Positions 15,147 through 23,956 are shown, counted from the stretch's first letter. The stretch is 35,715 bases of DNA from CALCKU01 sp964534845 (GCA_964534845.1 CAZHPV010000022.1:1-35715), one strand, 5' to 3'. A program made the numbers and translations. Notes: generated by a model from the sequence alone, not told the origin.

Positions 15147-16451
15147 ATGTGGAAACCACGACTTTTAAAGCCTTACGCTATTTCTTTCTTGGCGATTTTG
15201 TCTGTCTTGCCCGCCTGCGCCGTCACACCCGATGAGGTAGTGCCGCGTCTCAAACCAGCCAAGACGCTCACCACGCCCTCCCAATCAACGAGTCAATCCA
15301 GTGATATTACGCCTGAAATGGCTCGCAAATTTAACGCGTGGAAAACAGATTTCATTCGCAGAGCCATTGATAAGGGCTATGATAGAACAGAGGTCAGCCG
15401 TCTAATATCTGCGGCTCAAATTAATCCACTCGCTCTCGACCGCGATAAAAAACAACCCGAATTTGTCAAACCCGTCTGGACATATATTGAGGGGGCGGCA
15501 TCGCAATCGCGCATCAATAAGGGATTATCAAAACTAGCGGAAACACGCACAACCTTCGATCAGGTTGAAGCCCGTTACGGCGTACCGCGCCAGATTCTGA
15601 CAGCAATCTGGGGTCTCGAAACCTCTTATGGGCGTATTTTGGGACGTCATAATATAATTGATGCCCTCGCCACATTTGCCTTTGACGGGAGACGCCAAAA
15701 ATTCGGCGACGAGCAATTATTTGCCGTTCTCGACTTATTGCAAAGCGGGGCTGTAAAGCCCGAGCAGTTGGTCGGTTCATGGGCGGGAGCCATGGGTATG
15801 ACACAATTCATACCAACGACTTTTCGCGATTACGCTGTTGATTTTGATGGAAATGGTAATAAGGACTTATGGTCCTCAGCCGGGGATGCCTTGGGCTCTG
15901 CAGCGCATTACCTTAAACGTTCGGGCTGGCAGACAAACCAACCCGTCATAGCAGAAGTCAAGCTCCCCACGGGCTTTGATTTTTCTTTGGCCGATGGGCG
16001 CAATAAAACTGTCCGGGAATGGGAAGCTATCGGCGTAAGACCCTATAATAATCGCAACTGGTCCGAAGCGGCCCGCCAGCTAAGTGCTAAACTCTTGATA
16101 CCCGCTGGGGAGACAGGTCCAACCCTTCTGACTTTTAAAAATTTCGATGCGATAAAGCGTTATAATAACTCTACAAGCTATGTTTTGGGTATAACAAGCT
16201 TGGCCGATGCCTTTGACAATAAAACCACTATAAGCAAGGCTTGGCCCAAGGGTGAGACACCGCTAACATTTTCAGAACGCAAAAAAATACAAGCGAAATT
16301 GACATCAATTGGCTATGATACAAAGGGGGTTGATGGACAAATCGGGCCGAATTCGCGAAAAGCCATACGGGCATGGCAGGCCGATAATGGTTATGCTCAG
16401 GACGGCTATATAACCCGTGCACAACTCAAAAAACTCCTTGGGATTGAGTGA
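15147..16451 (+). CDS. MltB-family lytic murein transglycosylase with peptidoglycan-binding domain
   Basis: A 434-residue lipoprotein: hydrophobic leader and lipobox VLPAC (Cys24). The catalytic SLT_2 domain spans about residues 57-350; catalytic glutamate E158 lies in IWGLETSYGRILG, and further MltB marks are SWAGAMGMTQFIPTTF, DFDGNGNKDLW and GSAAHYLKRSGW. A PG_binding_1 domain closes the protein (about 370-432, KIQAKLTSIGYDTKGVDGQI). These enzymes cleave the MurNAc-GlcNAc bond with formation of 1,6-anhydroMurNAc and act in the periplasm, here probably anchored in the outer membrane. A single gene, divergent from rpmJ, with an unusual structured leader. Confidence 0.93.
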   Translation: MWKPRLLKPYAISFLAILSVLPACAVTPDEVVPRLKPAKTLTTPSQSTSQSSDITPEMARKFNAWKTDFIRRAIDKGYDRTEVSRLISAAQINPLALDRDKKQPEFVKPVWTYIEGAASQSRINKGLSKLAETRTTFDQVEARYGVPRQILTAIWGLETSYGRILGRHNIIDALATFAFDGRRQKFGDEQLFAVLDLLQSGAVKPEQLVGSWAGAMGMTQFIPTTFRDYAVDFDGNGNKDLWSSAGDALGSAAHYLKRSGWQTNQPVIAEVKLPTGFDFSLADGRNKTVREWEAIGVRPYNNRNWSEAARQLSAKLLIPAGETGPTLLTFKNFDAIKRYNNSTSYVLGITSLADAFDNKTTISKAWPKGETPLTFSERKKIQAKLTSIGYDTKGVDGQIGPNSRKAIRAWQADNGYAQDGYITRAQLKKLLGIE

Positions 16452-16504
16452 TTAACCCGGTAAAGCACAACGGTCTGTTAACACGCTGACTAATAAAGAA
16501 AATT

Positions 16505-16540
16505 ACCCTATGACATTTTACAGCAAATGATTAGGGTTTT
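16505..16540 (+). terminator. Possible terminator downstream of the transglycosylase gene
   Basis: ACCCTA (16505-16510) pairs with TAGGGT (16532-16537), with an inner CATTT/AAATG stem and small bulges, then TTTG. Weak T-tract; moderate support only. Confidence 0.4.
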
Positions 16541-16589
16541 GTAATCATTCGTGCTATCAGGACCATCGGACTTTATTTTTGGAGGATTT

Positions 16590-17174
16590 ATGTCACGTTT
16601 TTTAATTATGGCTTTGGCAGGAACGGCCCTTGCATTAGGTGCCTGTAGCGCTGCTGAGAAGGCGACTGATGCTGCAAAAGGTGCAGCTGAAAGTGCCAAA
16701 GACGCCACAAGTGCTGTTGTTGACAGTGCAAAAGACGCCACAAACGCTGCGGTTGACGGCGCAAAAGGTGCCACAAGTGCTGTCGTTGACGGTGCAAAAG
16801 GGGCCACAAATGCTGCTGTTGATACGGCTAAAGGGGCTACGGACGCTATGGTTGACGGCGCTAAAGGCGCAAAAGATGCTATGGTTGACGGCGCAAAAGA
16901 TGCAGCAGGGTATGGCTCAGACAAAGCTGATGCTATGGTTGACGGTGCAAAAGATGCCAAAGACGCAATGGTTGATGGTGCAAAAGACGCGAGTTATGGT
17001 TCAGACAAGGTCGATGCTATGGCCGATAAAGCCGACGCGATGGTCGACAAGGCCAAAGACGCTGTAGACGGTGCAAAAGATCCCGCAAGCTATGGCTCAG
17101 ACAAAGCGGATGCCATGGTCGACAAAGCCAAAGATGTGGCTAAAGACAAAGCGGATTCATACGGCTCTAAATAA
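16590..17174 (+). CDS. Lipoprotein with LEA-like 11-residue amphipathic repeats
   Basis: A 194-residue protein from ATG 16590, which has GGAGG six bases upstream; the open frame before it is not used. The lipoprotein signal ends LALGAC (Cys19). The rest is almost pure repeat of 11 residues, of the type K-D/G-A-T-x-A-V/M-V-D-G-A, about eight near-perfect copies between residues 37 and 130. Spacers containing YGSDK(A/V)DAM occur four times later. Composition is Ala, Lys, Asp, Gly and Val, with no Trp or Cys after lipidation. The 11-residue period resembles group 3 LEA proteins and apolipoprotein-like helices, which coat membranes or protect against drying or salt. No enzymatic motif. The gene stands alone with its own strong terminator. 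Function is inferred only. Confidence 0.8.
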   Translation: MSRFLIMALAGTALALGACSAAEKATDAAKGAAESAKDATSAVVDSAKDATNAAVDGAKGATSAVVDGAKGATNAAVDTAKGATDAMVDGAKGAKDAMVDGAKDAAGYGSDKADAMVDGAKDAKDAMVDGAKDASYGSDKVDAMADKADAMVDKAKDAVDGAKDPASYGSDKADAMVDKAKDVAKDKADSYGSK

Positions 17175-17202
17175 GCCTCTTTACACATCAAATAACGAAT
17201 TT

Positions 17203-17230
17203 AAACGCGCCTCCCATAGGCGCGTTTTTT
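17203..17230 (+). terminator. Strong rho-independent terminator
   Basis: Stem AAACGCGCCT/AGGCGCGTTT (17203-17212 and 17218-17227), five-base loop, T-tract to 17230. Ends the LEA-like lipoprotein transcript. Confidence 0.92.
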
Positions 17231-17265
17231 ATAGGCAGACAGGCCTTATAACTCTATAAAAAGAT

Positions 17266-19032
17266 ATGAAGCGCCCGCTCCCGCTAACAGCTTGCCCTGC
17301 CCCGTCTCTGGATTGGTCCAGACCCGGCGTACCGGCGGCCACCGCATTTGAAGATATTTATTTTAGTACCGATGGCGGATTGGAAGAAAGCCAAGCCGTT
17401 TTCTTAAAGGGATGCGATCTTCCGAACCGGTGGCGCAATAGGCTCCATTCCACGATAGGCGAGCTGGGATTTGGCTCTGGATTAAACTTCCTATCTACGT
17501 GGCAAAGCTGGGATCAAAGCGAAACCGGCGGTCACTTACACTATGTATCTGTAGAAAAATACCCCTTTAGTCGCGAAGAATTGAAACATGCCCTTCACCA
17601 CTGGCCGGAACTTGGACCAAAGACCCAAAGCCTCATCGCGCAATGGCCCGGACGCGTGAAAGGTTTGCACCGCCTTAGGCTTGCTCCAGACGTAACACTC
17701 ACCCTTATTCACGATGATATTGTGCCCGCGCTCAACGCCCTTGACGCTCGAATAGATAGCTGGTTTCTAGACGGGTTCAGTCCGGCAAAAAATCCCGAAA
17801 TGTGGAGCCAAGATGTTATGGATGCTCTGGCGCGCCTCAGCCATAAAGAAAACCGTCTTGCGAGCTTTTCTGTGGCAGGACAGGTCAGACAAGCTCTAGC
17901 AAAAGCCGGGTTTGATGTTGAGAAAAAACCGGGCTTTGGCCGAAAACGTCACCGTCTTGAAGCTAAATATGCCGGCAAAACGCCAAGCTCTGTCGCGCTT
18001 AGAAACGATCAAACCCACATATCTCCGATTATTATAGGTGGCGGCATTGCCGGGGCCAGCCTCGCTTACGCCTTGCAACGCTACGGCCTATCACCCATCC
18101 TATATGAAAAAGACCCGCAATATTTACAGGCCGCAAGCGGGAATCCCGCTGCCCTCATCAAGCCTCGATTAGACTTACAAGATAGAGCTGAGAGCCGTTT
18201 TTTTCTAGCGAGTTTTCTCTATGCCTGTGAAATATTTGCGCAATGTAATGCGATTACCACGCGGTCCATAATTCACAAATCTCTTAGCGCGAAAGACACG
18301 GAACGGTTTAAAAAGCTCGTCGGTCAAGCAGCTTTGTCGTCCGACCATATGACCCTGTCCGGCAATGACCTTAATCTGATTTCCTCATGCGTTATAAACC
18401 CCAAAACGGCGATCACCTATCTGACCCGGAATATTGAGATAAGAACAGCAAATATTACGCGCTATGAAAAAATAGATAAAACGTGGAATGTTTTTGACTC
18501 ACACAATACCTGTATCGGACAAGGCAGCCATATCATTTTATGCGCGGGGGCAGACATACGGCATTTTGCTAAAGAAAATGATGAGCCCTTCCGGTTTTCA
18601 CGCGGGCAATTAAGTTGGGCCAAGGCCGATAAGCGTTTGACGCGCCCAGTCACCTATGGGGGATATGCCTTACCGCTCGAGGACAATATTCTGCTCGGCG
18701 CCACACATGACCGATTGGGCTATAAAAACCCTTACCTAGTCAATCAGAAAAGCGACGAATATAATTTCAGCGCTTTTAGACAGACTATGGGCTATGACCT
18801 CAAACCCAGCAGTAGACCATCCCGCGCCAGCATACGTGTCACAACTGCTAATACTTTACCGCGCGCAGGCCAGACAGCAGAAGGTATTTGGATACTGAGC
18901 GGTCTGGGGTCTCGCGGGTTTGTCTTTGCCCCCTTATTAGGGGACTTTATAGCCGCACAAATCCTGGGGCTACCCTCCCCGTTGGATAGGCGGCTTAAAC
19001 AAATCTTCGCGCCCCGAACTATAAAAGTTTAA
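17266..19032 (+). CDS. mnmC: tRNA mnm5s2U biosynthesis bifunctional protein MnmC
   Basis: A 588-residue two-domain enzyme completing 5-methylaminomethyl-2-thiouridine at tRNA wobble position 34. The N-terminal methyltransferase half (1-235) has EDIYFSTDGGLEESQAVFL, the SAM motif GELGFGSGLNF (65-75) and WFLDGFSPAKNPEMWSQDV. The C-terminal FAD oxidoreductase half, which removes the carboxymethyl group, has IIIGGGIAGASLAYAL (about 255-270), SGNPAALIKPRLD, and LSGLGSRGFVFAPLLGDF near the end. It is shorter than E. coli MnmC (668 residues) but all core motifs are present. ATG at 17266; a single gene after a terminator, followed by a 323-bp gap. Confidence 0.95.
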   Translation: MKRPLPLTACPAPSLDWSRPGVPAATAFEDIYFSTDGGLEESQAVFLKGCDLPNRWRNRLHSTIGELGFGSGLNFLSTWQSWDQSETGGHLHYVSVEKYPFSREELKHALHHWPELGPKTQSLIAQWPGRVKGLHRLRLAPDVTLTLIHDDIVPALNALDARIDSWFLDGFSPAKNPEMWSQDVMDALARLSHKENRLASFSVAGQVRQALAKAGFDVEKKPGFGRKRHRLEAKYAGKTPSSVALRNDQTHISPIIIGGGIAGASLAYALQRYGLSPILYEKDPQYLQAASGNPAALIKPRLDLQDRAESRFFLASFLYACEIFAQCNAITTRSIIHKSLSAKDTERFKKLVGQAALSSDHMTLSGNDLNLISSCVINPKTAITYLTRNIEIRTANITRYEKIDKTWNVFDSHNTCIGQGSHIILCAGADIRHFAKENDEPFRFSRGQLSWAKADKRLTRPVTYGGYALPLEDNILLGATHDRLGYKNPYLVNQKSDEYNFSAFRQTMGYDLKPSSRPSRASIRVTTANTLPRAGQTAEGIWILSGLGSRGFVFAPLLGDFIAAQILGLPSPLDRRLKQIFAPRTIKV

Positions 19033-19355
19033 AAGGGGACGGTTTGGCTTTTTCGCGTGATTACGGATCAAAAGGATATTATAAAAAAGAAGAAAATTGC
19101 GGAAGATCGCTGATGTGGGCAAACGATCTTCCGCTGTATTCAGAAAAACCAAATACACGCTAAATATACGCTATTTTTGAATATTTTCCAGTTTGAAATG
19201 TCAAAATTTTACGTTTTTAAGTATTTATTTGATAAATCGCCAAACAGATAAAAACCGTTCCAACTTAAAGGGTTAGTTATATATAACGCACCTATAAACT
19301 TTGTCCTTTTATGCTATCATCATAAAAGTTTCACTCTTAGGGGTCTTCTCTCATA
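19033..19355. other. Intergenic region, AT-rich, with one strong inverted repeat
   Basis: 323 bp between mnmC and gluQ. I see no open frame with coding character and no recognised RNA gene. The main structure is the 11-bp inverted repeat at 19099-19134. The second half is very AT-rich (around 19140-19260) and probably holds the gluQ promoter, though no clean -35/-10 pair stands out. Confidence 0.6.
19099..19134. repeat. Perfect 11-bp inverted repeat
   Basis: GCGGAAGATCG (19099-19109) and CGATCTTCCGC (19124-19134) with a 14-base loop. On the minus strand it is followed by a T-rich run, as a terminator would be, but no minus-strand gene ends here. On the plus strand it lies 67 bp after mnmC without a T-tract. 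Confidence 0.75.
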
Positions 19356-20132
19356 ATGATCACGCGGTTTGCGCCATCTCCGACCGGGTTATTGCATTTA
19401 GGACATGCACGCGCCGCTTATATTGCCTTTCAGGCGGGTTATACATGTCTGCTTCGCATCGAGGATATTGACCACACAAGATGCCGAACTGACTATAGCC
19501 GGGCTATATATGAGGACCTTGCTTGGCTGGGTTTCTCATGGCCAAGCCCTGTACGCATTCAAAGCGAGCATATTTCAGCCTATCAAAGCGCGCTTGAAAG
19601 CTTGCAGGACAAATCCATTTTGTATCCCTGTTTTAAAAGTCGTAAAGCGCTCGAGACAAGTCATGGCCCTGCCCCTATAAGCCAGTCCGAGTATCAGACG
19701 CACATCGATAGCGGACGCAAACCGGCCTTCCGCCTTAATATAAAAAAATGTCACGAAATCATTGGCGATCTCAGTTTTGAAGAAACAGGGCCGGTCTTTA
19801 AGGGTCGCCATAAAATTGCGTGGAATAAACTCAAAGACGAAATTATCATCCGCCGCGATATCGGGCTATCTTATCATCTCTGCGTTACACATGACGACGC
19901 GTGGCAAAAAGTCAGCCATGTTATTCGCGGGGTCGATCTTTTTGAGACAACACCCTATCACCGTATTTTGCAAACACTCATGGGGTGGCCTGAACCCGTC
20001 TATTTTCATCATGACGTTCTGCGCAATAAAACTGGCCGGAAATTGTCAAAACGCAATCAGGATACGACAATTAGAAGCTTACGCGATAAGGGATTAAGCC
20101 CGGATGAGGTCTTGGCACTTGCCTTGAAATAG
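19356..20132 (+). CDS. gluQ: Glutamyl-Q tRNA(Asp) synthetase
   Basis: A 258-residue truncated GluRS-like enzyme lacking the anticodon-binding domain. GluQ-RS attaches glutamate to queuosine in the anticodon of tRNA-Asp. The start RFAPSPTGLLHLGHARAA carries the HIGH motif as HLGH (14-17); LRIEDIDHTRCR follows, and the KMSKS motif is KLSKR (229-233). The zinc-binding cysteines seen in E. coli YadB are absent: the corresponding region reads ILYPCFKSRKALE with one cysteine. Length is slightly below the usual 290-300. It is followed after 46 bp by the Rieske gene on the same strand. The ATG at 19356 has a distant AGGGG. Confidence 0.92.
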   Translation: MITRFAPSPTGLLHLGHARAAYIAFQAGYTCLLRIEDIDHTRCRTDYSRAIYEDLAWLGFSWPSPVRIQSEHISAYQSALESLQDKSILYPCFKSRKALETSHGPAPISQSEYQTHIDSGRKPAFRLNIKKCHEIIGDLSFEETGPVFKGRHKIAWNKLKDEIIIRRDIGLSYHLCVTHDDAWQKVSHVIRGVDLFETTPYHRILQTLMGWPEPVYFHHDVLRNKTGRKLSKRNQDTTIRSLRDKGLSPDEVLALALK

Positions 20133-20178
20133 GACTTGAACCAATTGCCCAAACCTTATTGCCGCGTTATGAGGCACT

Positions 20179-21216
20179 ATGAGTTTTGTCTTGGACATAT
20201 GGTATTTCGCCGGGCTGAGTAGCGATATTAAAATCAGCAATATGATGCGCCGTGAAATTGCAGGGCAGCCCATAAATATTGGGCGTCGCAAGGACGGTAG
20301 CCTCTTTGCGCTCAGCGATATTTGTCCGCACCGCGCAGCCCCCTTATCAGCTGGTAAACTCACCGCGCAAGACACTGTGGAATGCCCCTACCATGGATGG
20401 ACATTTGCAACCCGTAGCGGGACCTGCCAGTTTATTCCTGCCCTCACGCAAGACCAACATATAGACACGGAAAAAATCAAAGTCCGCACTTTTCCTGTCA
20501 AAGAAACCGGTGCTTTGATCTGGGTGTATATTGGCTCTGATAAAAACGAAAAAGGTGAACCGGAAACGTCTCCCCCCGTTTTCCAATTCGCAACAGGTAA
20601 AGCCGTTCTGGACGATACTATAGCTCTAGACTGTCATGTCGATCACGGCGTAATCGGTCTGATGGACCCCGCACACGGGCCATATGTGCACCAACAATGG
20701 TGGTGGCGCACCAAAGCCTCCATACATGAAAAAGCCAAAGCCTTTAAGCCCAGCCCGTTAGGTTTTACCATGTGTGCCCATACGCCTTCGTCAAATAGCT
20801 TTGCCTATAAATTACTCGGCGGCAAACCTGTGACGGAGATTCGTTTTGCTTTGCCTGGCATTCGTACGGAAACCATAACTGTAGGCAAAAAAACGCTCTT
20901 ATCTTTCACATCCGTCACACCGATTGACGAAAACAGTAGCCATATTCGCCAAATATTCTTTACAGATATTTTGAGTTTTAAAATCCTCTCGCCCTTACTG
21001 GGTCACTTTGCCCGGCGCTTTTTACGCCAAGATGCAGAGATGGTGGCACTACAGCAGCAGGGGTTGAAATATGGCCCCACCCTCATGTTTATCGAAGACG
21101 CCGACACACAGGCGAAATGGTATTTCAACCTCAAGAAAGAATGGGCCTTATCGAGAAAACAAAACCGCGATTTCATTAATCCTGTCAAAGCCAAAACGCT
21201 TTACTGGCGCAGTTAG
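20179..21216 (+). CDS. Rieske non-heme iron oxygenase (alpha subunit type)
   Basis: A 345-residue protein. The Rieske [2Fe-2S] domain is N-terminal with C49-x-H51 (DICPHRAAPLS) and C69-x2-H72 (VECPYHGWTF). The catalytic domain has the mononuclear iron motif with D163, H166 and H171 in LMDPAHGPYVHQQWWW; the third carboxylate is probably further downstream. Such enzymes hydroxylate, demethylate or desaturate substrates with O2 and electrons from a reductase, which is not in the window. The W-rich stretch after the His pair is unusual compared with phthalate- or vanillate-type enzymes and hints at a distinct subgroup. Substrate unknown. Same strand as gluQ; convergent with the BCCT gene 20 bp away. 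Confidence 0.87.
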   Translation: MSFVLDIWYFAGLSSDIKISNMMRREIAGQPINIGRRKDGSLFALSDICPHRAAPLSAGKLTAQDTVECPYHGWTFATRSGTCQFIPALTQDQHIDTEKIKVRTFPVKETGALIWVYIGSDKNEKGEPETSPPVFQFATGKAVLDDTIALDCHVDHGVIGLMDPAHGPYVHQQWWWRTKASIHEKAKAFKPSPLGFTMCAHTPSSNSFAYKLLGGKPVTEIRFALPGIRTETITVGKKTLLSFTSVTPIDENSSHIRQIFFTDILSFKILSPLLGHFARRFLRQDAEMVALQQQGLKYGPTLMFIEDADTQAKWYFNLKKEWALSRKQNRDFINPVKAKTLYWRS

Positions 21217-21236
21217 GCCCTTTGAAACCGCCTTGC

Positions 21237-22766
21237 CTATGTTTTGACATTCTGTGTGAGTTGCCGATTAAGCGATACACACATCAACATGACAATAGGC
21301 AGTAAAGGCAAAGACCCGATAACTGTTATCGACATAACCGTATCAAGACTATCTGAGATAACCGTACCCAAGGTCATTAGAAATAAAATTCCTACCCATA
21401 TGATACGCAGCGATAAAACTGGGTCTTGGTCGAGTTTGATTTCCTTGGAACACACACTTGCTGCAATATAGGCAGCAGAGTCCATGGTCGTGGCATAGAA
21501 AATCAGACAAACAATAAGGAAGAAAGTCAGGCTAAGCTTTCCAAAGGGCAGATGTCCGGCAATCTTGGCCGTTAACCCATAAAGATCATCTTGCGCTAAT
21601 ATTTGCGTCAAATCCAAAACACCGGTTTTTTGCAAATGCAACGCATACCCCCCCGCTATAGCCAGATAGCCTATAGTCCCCAGCGAGCCCCACAAAATTG
21701 TACCCAGAACAACCTGTCTGATTGTGCGTCCGCGTGAAATACGCGCTACGAAAAGTCCCACAAAAGCCGCAAAGGCCCACCACCATGCCCAGTAAAACAC
21801 CGTCCAATCCAGTGGGAAGGTCGAGCCCGTCACCGGGTCCGTCCATAAAATTATACGGAAAAAATTATCCAGCATAAGGCCCAAACTATTTACAGAAATA
21901 TTGAGGATAAAAAGGGTCGGTCCAACAAAAAGTAGGATAAAAAGTAATAGTCCGGCTAAGGCCATATTGATATCTGCGAGCATTTGAATACCACGTTTTA
22001 GACCCCGAAATATTGAAACCCCAAAAATTAAAACTAAGACGGCTAAAATCAAAAATTTCATCACGAAATTATCTTCAACGCCCGTTAGCTCCGTCACAAG
22101 GGCTGATAGAAGAGGCACACCAATGCCCAGAGATGTGGTCGTTCCCGCCACAATGCCGAGAATAATAAAAATATCGATGATAGTTTTGAGCCTTGATTTT
22201 CCACGCTTTGGCAAAGCGGCATCACAGGCTTCGCTGATACGCAAATAGGGCTGTTTTAAAACAAAAAGACCATAAGCAATTGGTACGGCCGCAACCGCAT
22301 AAAACGCCCACGGTAAAAGCCCCCAATGAATAAGAGGATACATATGCGCCCATTCATATGCCTTATCTGATAAAGGCTCTATACCCATAGGCGGGGACTG
22401 AATGTAATATATCGGTTCCCCAAAAGCCCATGTTACCAGACCGGCACCAATACCGGCCGTGAACATCATCGAGACCCAATGTGGCGTACTAAATTCGGGG
22501 GCCTCATCCGGAGCCCCAAATTTGACATCGCTAAACCGCCCCAATGACAGCCAAAGACAGTAAATCAATGCAAACAGCCCGAATAAAAGATATAACCACC
22601 CCCAATTCGTCGTAACCATCGCTCTGGCTTTAGCCGTGACAGAGGTCATAAAGTCAGAGGCAAAGACAAAGCCCAGCCCTATAAGACCGGTAATAAAAAT
22701 TGCAGGAATAAAAACGGAAAGTTCGAAACGTGGGCTTGTATCGTTCATAAGACGATATTCATACAT
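21237..22766 (-). CDS. BCCT-family betaine/carnitine/choline transporter
   Basis: A 509-residue protein with about twelve transmembrane helices. It has the BCCT marks MMFTAGIGAGLVTWAFGEP (100-118), with the GIGAGL variant of the BetP glycine segment, and the signature FYWAWWWAFAAFVGLFVARI (324-343) followed by SRGRT. These carriers move quaternary ammonium or related compatible solutes with Na+ or H+, and some exchange. The long C-terminal osmosensing tail of BetP is missing, so this is probably not an osmosensor. The start could be M1 (22766) or M7 (22748); no ribosome site is clear. It stands alone between the Rieske gene and the alginate operon terminator. Confidence 0.92.
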   Translation of the reverse strand: MYEYRLMNDTSPRFELSVFIPAIFITGLIGLGFVFASDFMTSVTAKARAMVTTNWGWLYLLFGLFALIYCLWLSLGRFSDVKFGAPDEAPEFSTPHWVSMMFTAGIGAGLVTWAFGEPIYYIQSPPMGIEPLSDKAYEWAHMYPLIHWGLLPWAFYAVAAVPIAYGLFVLKQPYLRISEACDAALPKRGKSRLKTIIDIFIILGIVAGTTTSLGIGVPLLSALVTELTGVEDNFVMKFLILAVLVLIFGVSIFRGLKRGIQMLADINMALAGLLLFILLFVGPTLFILNISVNSLGLMLDNFFRIILWTDPVTGSTFPLDWTVFYWAWWWAFAAFVGLFVARISRGRTIRQVVLGTILWGSLGTIGYLAIAGGYALHLQKTGVLDLTQILAQDDLYGLTAKIAGHLPFGKLSLTFFLIVCLIFYATTMDSAAYIAASVCSKEIKLDQDPVLSLRIIWVGILFLMTLGTVISDSLDTVMSITVIGSLPLLPIVMLMCVSLNRQLTQNVKT

Positions 22767-22825
22767 GAATTTGAAGAATTTTCGAATGAAATCGTAAAAT
22801 AATCATCTGGCTCAACGTGGGGGCC

Positions 22826-22860
22826 AATAAAAAGTCTGAACCCCTTACAGGGTTCAGACT
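22826..22860 (-). terminator. Rho-independent terminator at the end of the alginate operon
   Basis: Minus-strand reading: AGTCTGAACCC (22860-22850) pairs perfectly with GGGTTCAGACT (22843-22833), six-base loop, then TTTTTATT. It lies 65 bp after the kdgK stop. Confidence 0.9.
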
Positions 22861-22924
22861 ATCAAATGATATGTCAATGCACAGTCTCTTTGGCTAGCGG
22901 TCGCTCCCAAAAAAAGACCGCTGA

Positions 22925-23956
22925 TTATCGTTGTACCCGACCCGACCCATCGCCGCCCATCAGGTTCTCAACCTCGCCTCTAGACACACGATTAAAATCA
23001 CCCAGTACAGAATGTTTAAGCGCAGATCCTGCAACAGCAAATTCGAGAGATTGTTGGCGGTCTTCATATAAGTTCAAACCCGCAATAAAGGCCGAAGCAA
23101 AGCTATCCCCGCCGCCAACACGGTCAACAATATCTGTCAGATCATAATGTTTGGACAATAAGAACCCGTTCTCGCGGTCCCGCATACAAGCTGACCATCC
23201 ATTGCGATTAGCATTTATACTTTCACGTAAAGTGATCGCAATTGTCGACATATTCGGATAAATATCGAGCACTTTCTGAGACAGGGCTTCATATTTGCTT
23301 GTATCCAGATGCCCGCTCTCAACGTCAACATCCACAGAGATATCGAGTGATTTCTGGCAATCTTCCTCATTCGCAATACCGACATCGACATATTTGACAA
23401 GCTCGCGCATGACTTCTGGCGCGCTCTTGCCATATTTCCAGAGCTTACCGCGGAAGTTAAAATCGCAAGAGACAGTGACACCGGCTTTCTGGGCCGCCTT
23501 TAAACACTCAAGAGACAGATCAGCGCTATCTTGCGTCAAAGCCGGCGTAATCCCGGTTATATGCAGCCATTTGGTCCCTTTGAAAATTTTGGCCCAATCA
23601 AAATCGCCCGGCTTGCATTGACTGATAGACGAATGCGCCCGGTCATAAATAACTTTGGACGGTCGTTGATTAGCCCCTGTTTCCAGAAAATATATACCCA
23701 CGCGCTCACCCTGCCGTTTTATATATTTCGTCTCAACACCTAAAGCACGCAGCGCATTAATCGCATGCTGCCCAATATCATTATCCGGCAAGGCCGAAAT
23801 AAAACCGGCATCCAGACCATAATTACTGAGCGACACAGCCACATTGGCCTCACCGCCCCCAAATGTTGCTTCCAATTGTGGGCTCTGGAAAAAACGTTCA
23901 AAGCCCGGCGCCCGTAAGCGCAACATAATTTCACCAAAAGTCAAAAAGTCCGTCAT
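22925..23956 (-). CDS. kdgK: 2-keto-3-deoxygluconate kinase (PfkB family)
   Basis: A 343-residue PfkB/ribokinase-fold kinase that makes KDPG from KDG. Visible are LTFGEIMLRLRAPGFERF at the start, the substrate-binding FGGGEANVAVSLSNYG (about 32-47), CDFNFRGKLW, GIANEEDC, and the ATP/anion-hole motif VGGGDSFASAF with catalytic D284. The position at the end of the alginate-lyase operon supports KDG as the substrate. Start ATG 23956 has AGGA about nine bases upstream. A 229-bp gap separates it from the reductase gene, so it may have an additional promoter. Next in the pathway would be KDPG aldolase (eda), which is not seen here. Confidence 0.9.
   Translation of the reverse strand: MTDFLTFGEIMLRLRAPGFERFFQSPQLEATFGGGEANVAVSLSNYGLDAGFISALPDNDIGQHAINALRALGVETKYIKRQGERVGIYFLETGANQRPSKVIYDRAHSSISQCKPGDFDWAKIFKGTKWLHITGITPALTQDSADLSLECLKAAQKAGVTVSCDFNFRGKLWKYGKSAPEVMRELVKYVDVGIANEEDCQKSLDISVDVDVESGHLDTSKYEALSQKVLDIYPNMSTIAITLRESINANRNGWSACMRDRENGFLLSKHYDLTDIVDRVGGGDSFASAFIAGLNLYEDRQQSLEFAVAGSALKHSVLGDFNRVSRGEVENLMGGDGSGRVQR

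Noticed and set aside
16508..16960. Minus-strand repetitive open frame opposite the LEA-like lipoprotein
   Set aside because: The repeats are a shadow of the 33-bp DNA repeat of the real gene, which has a signal peptide, a ribosome site and a terminator.
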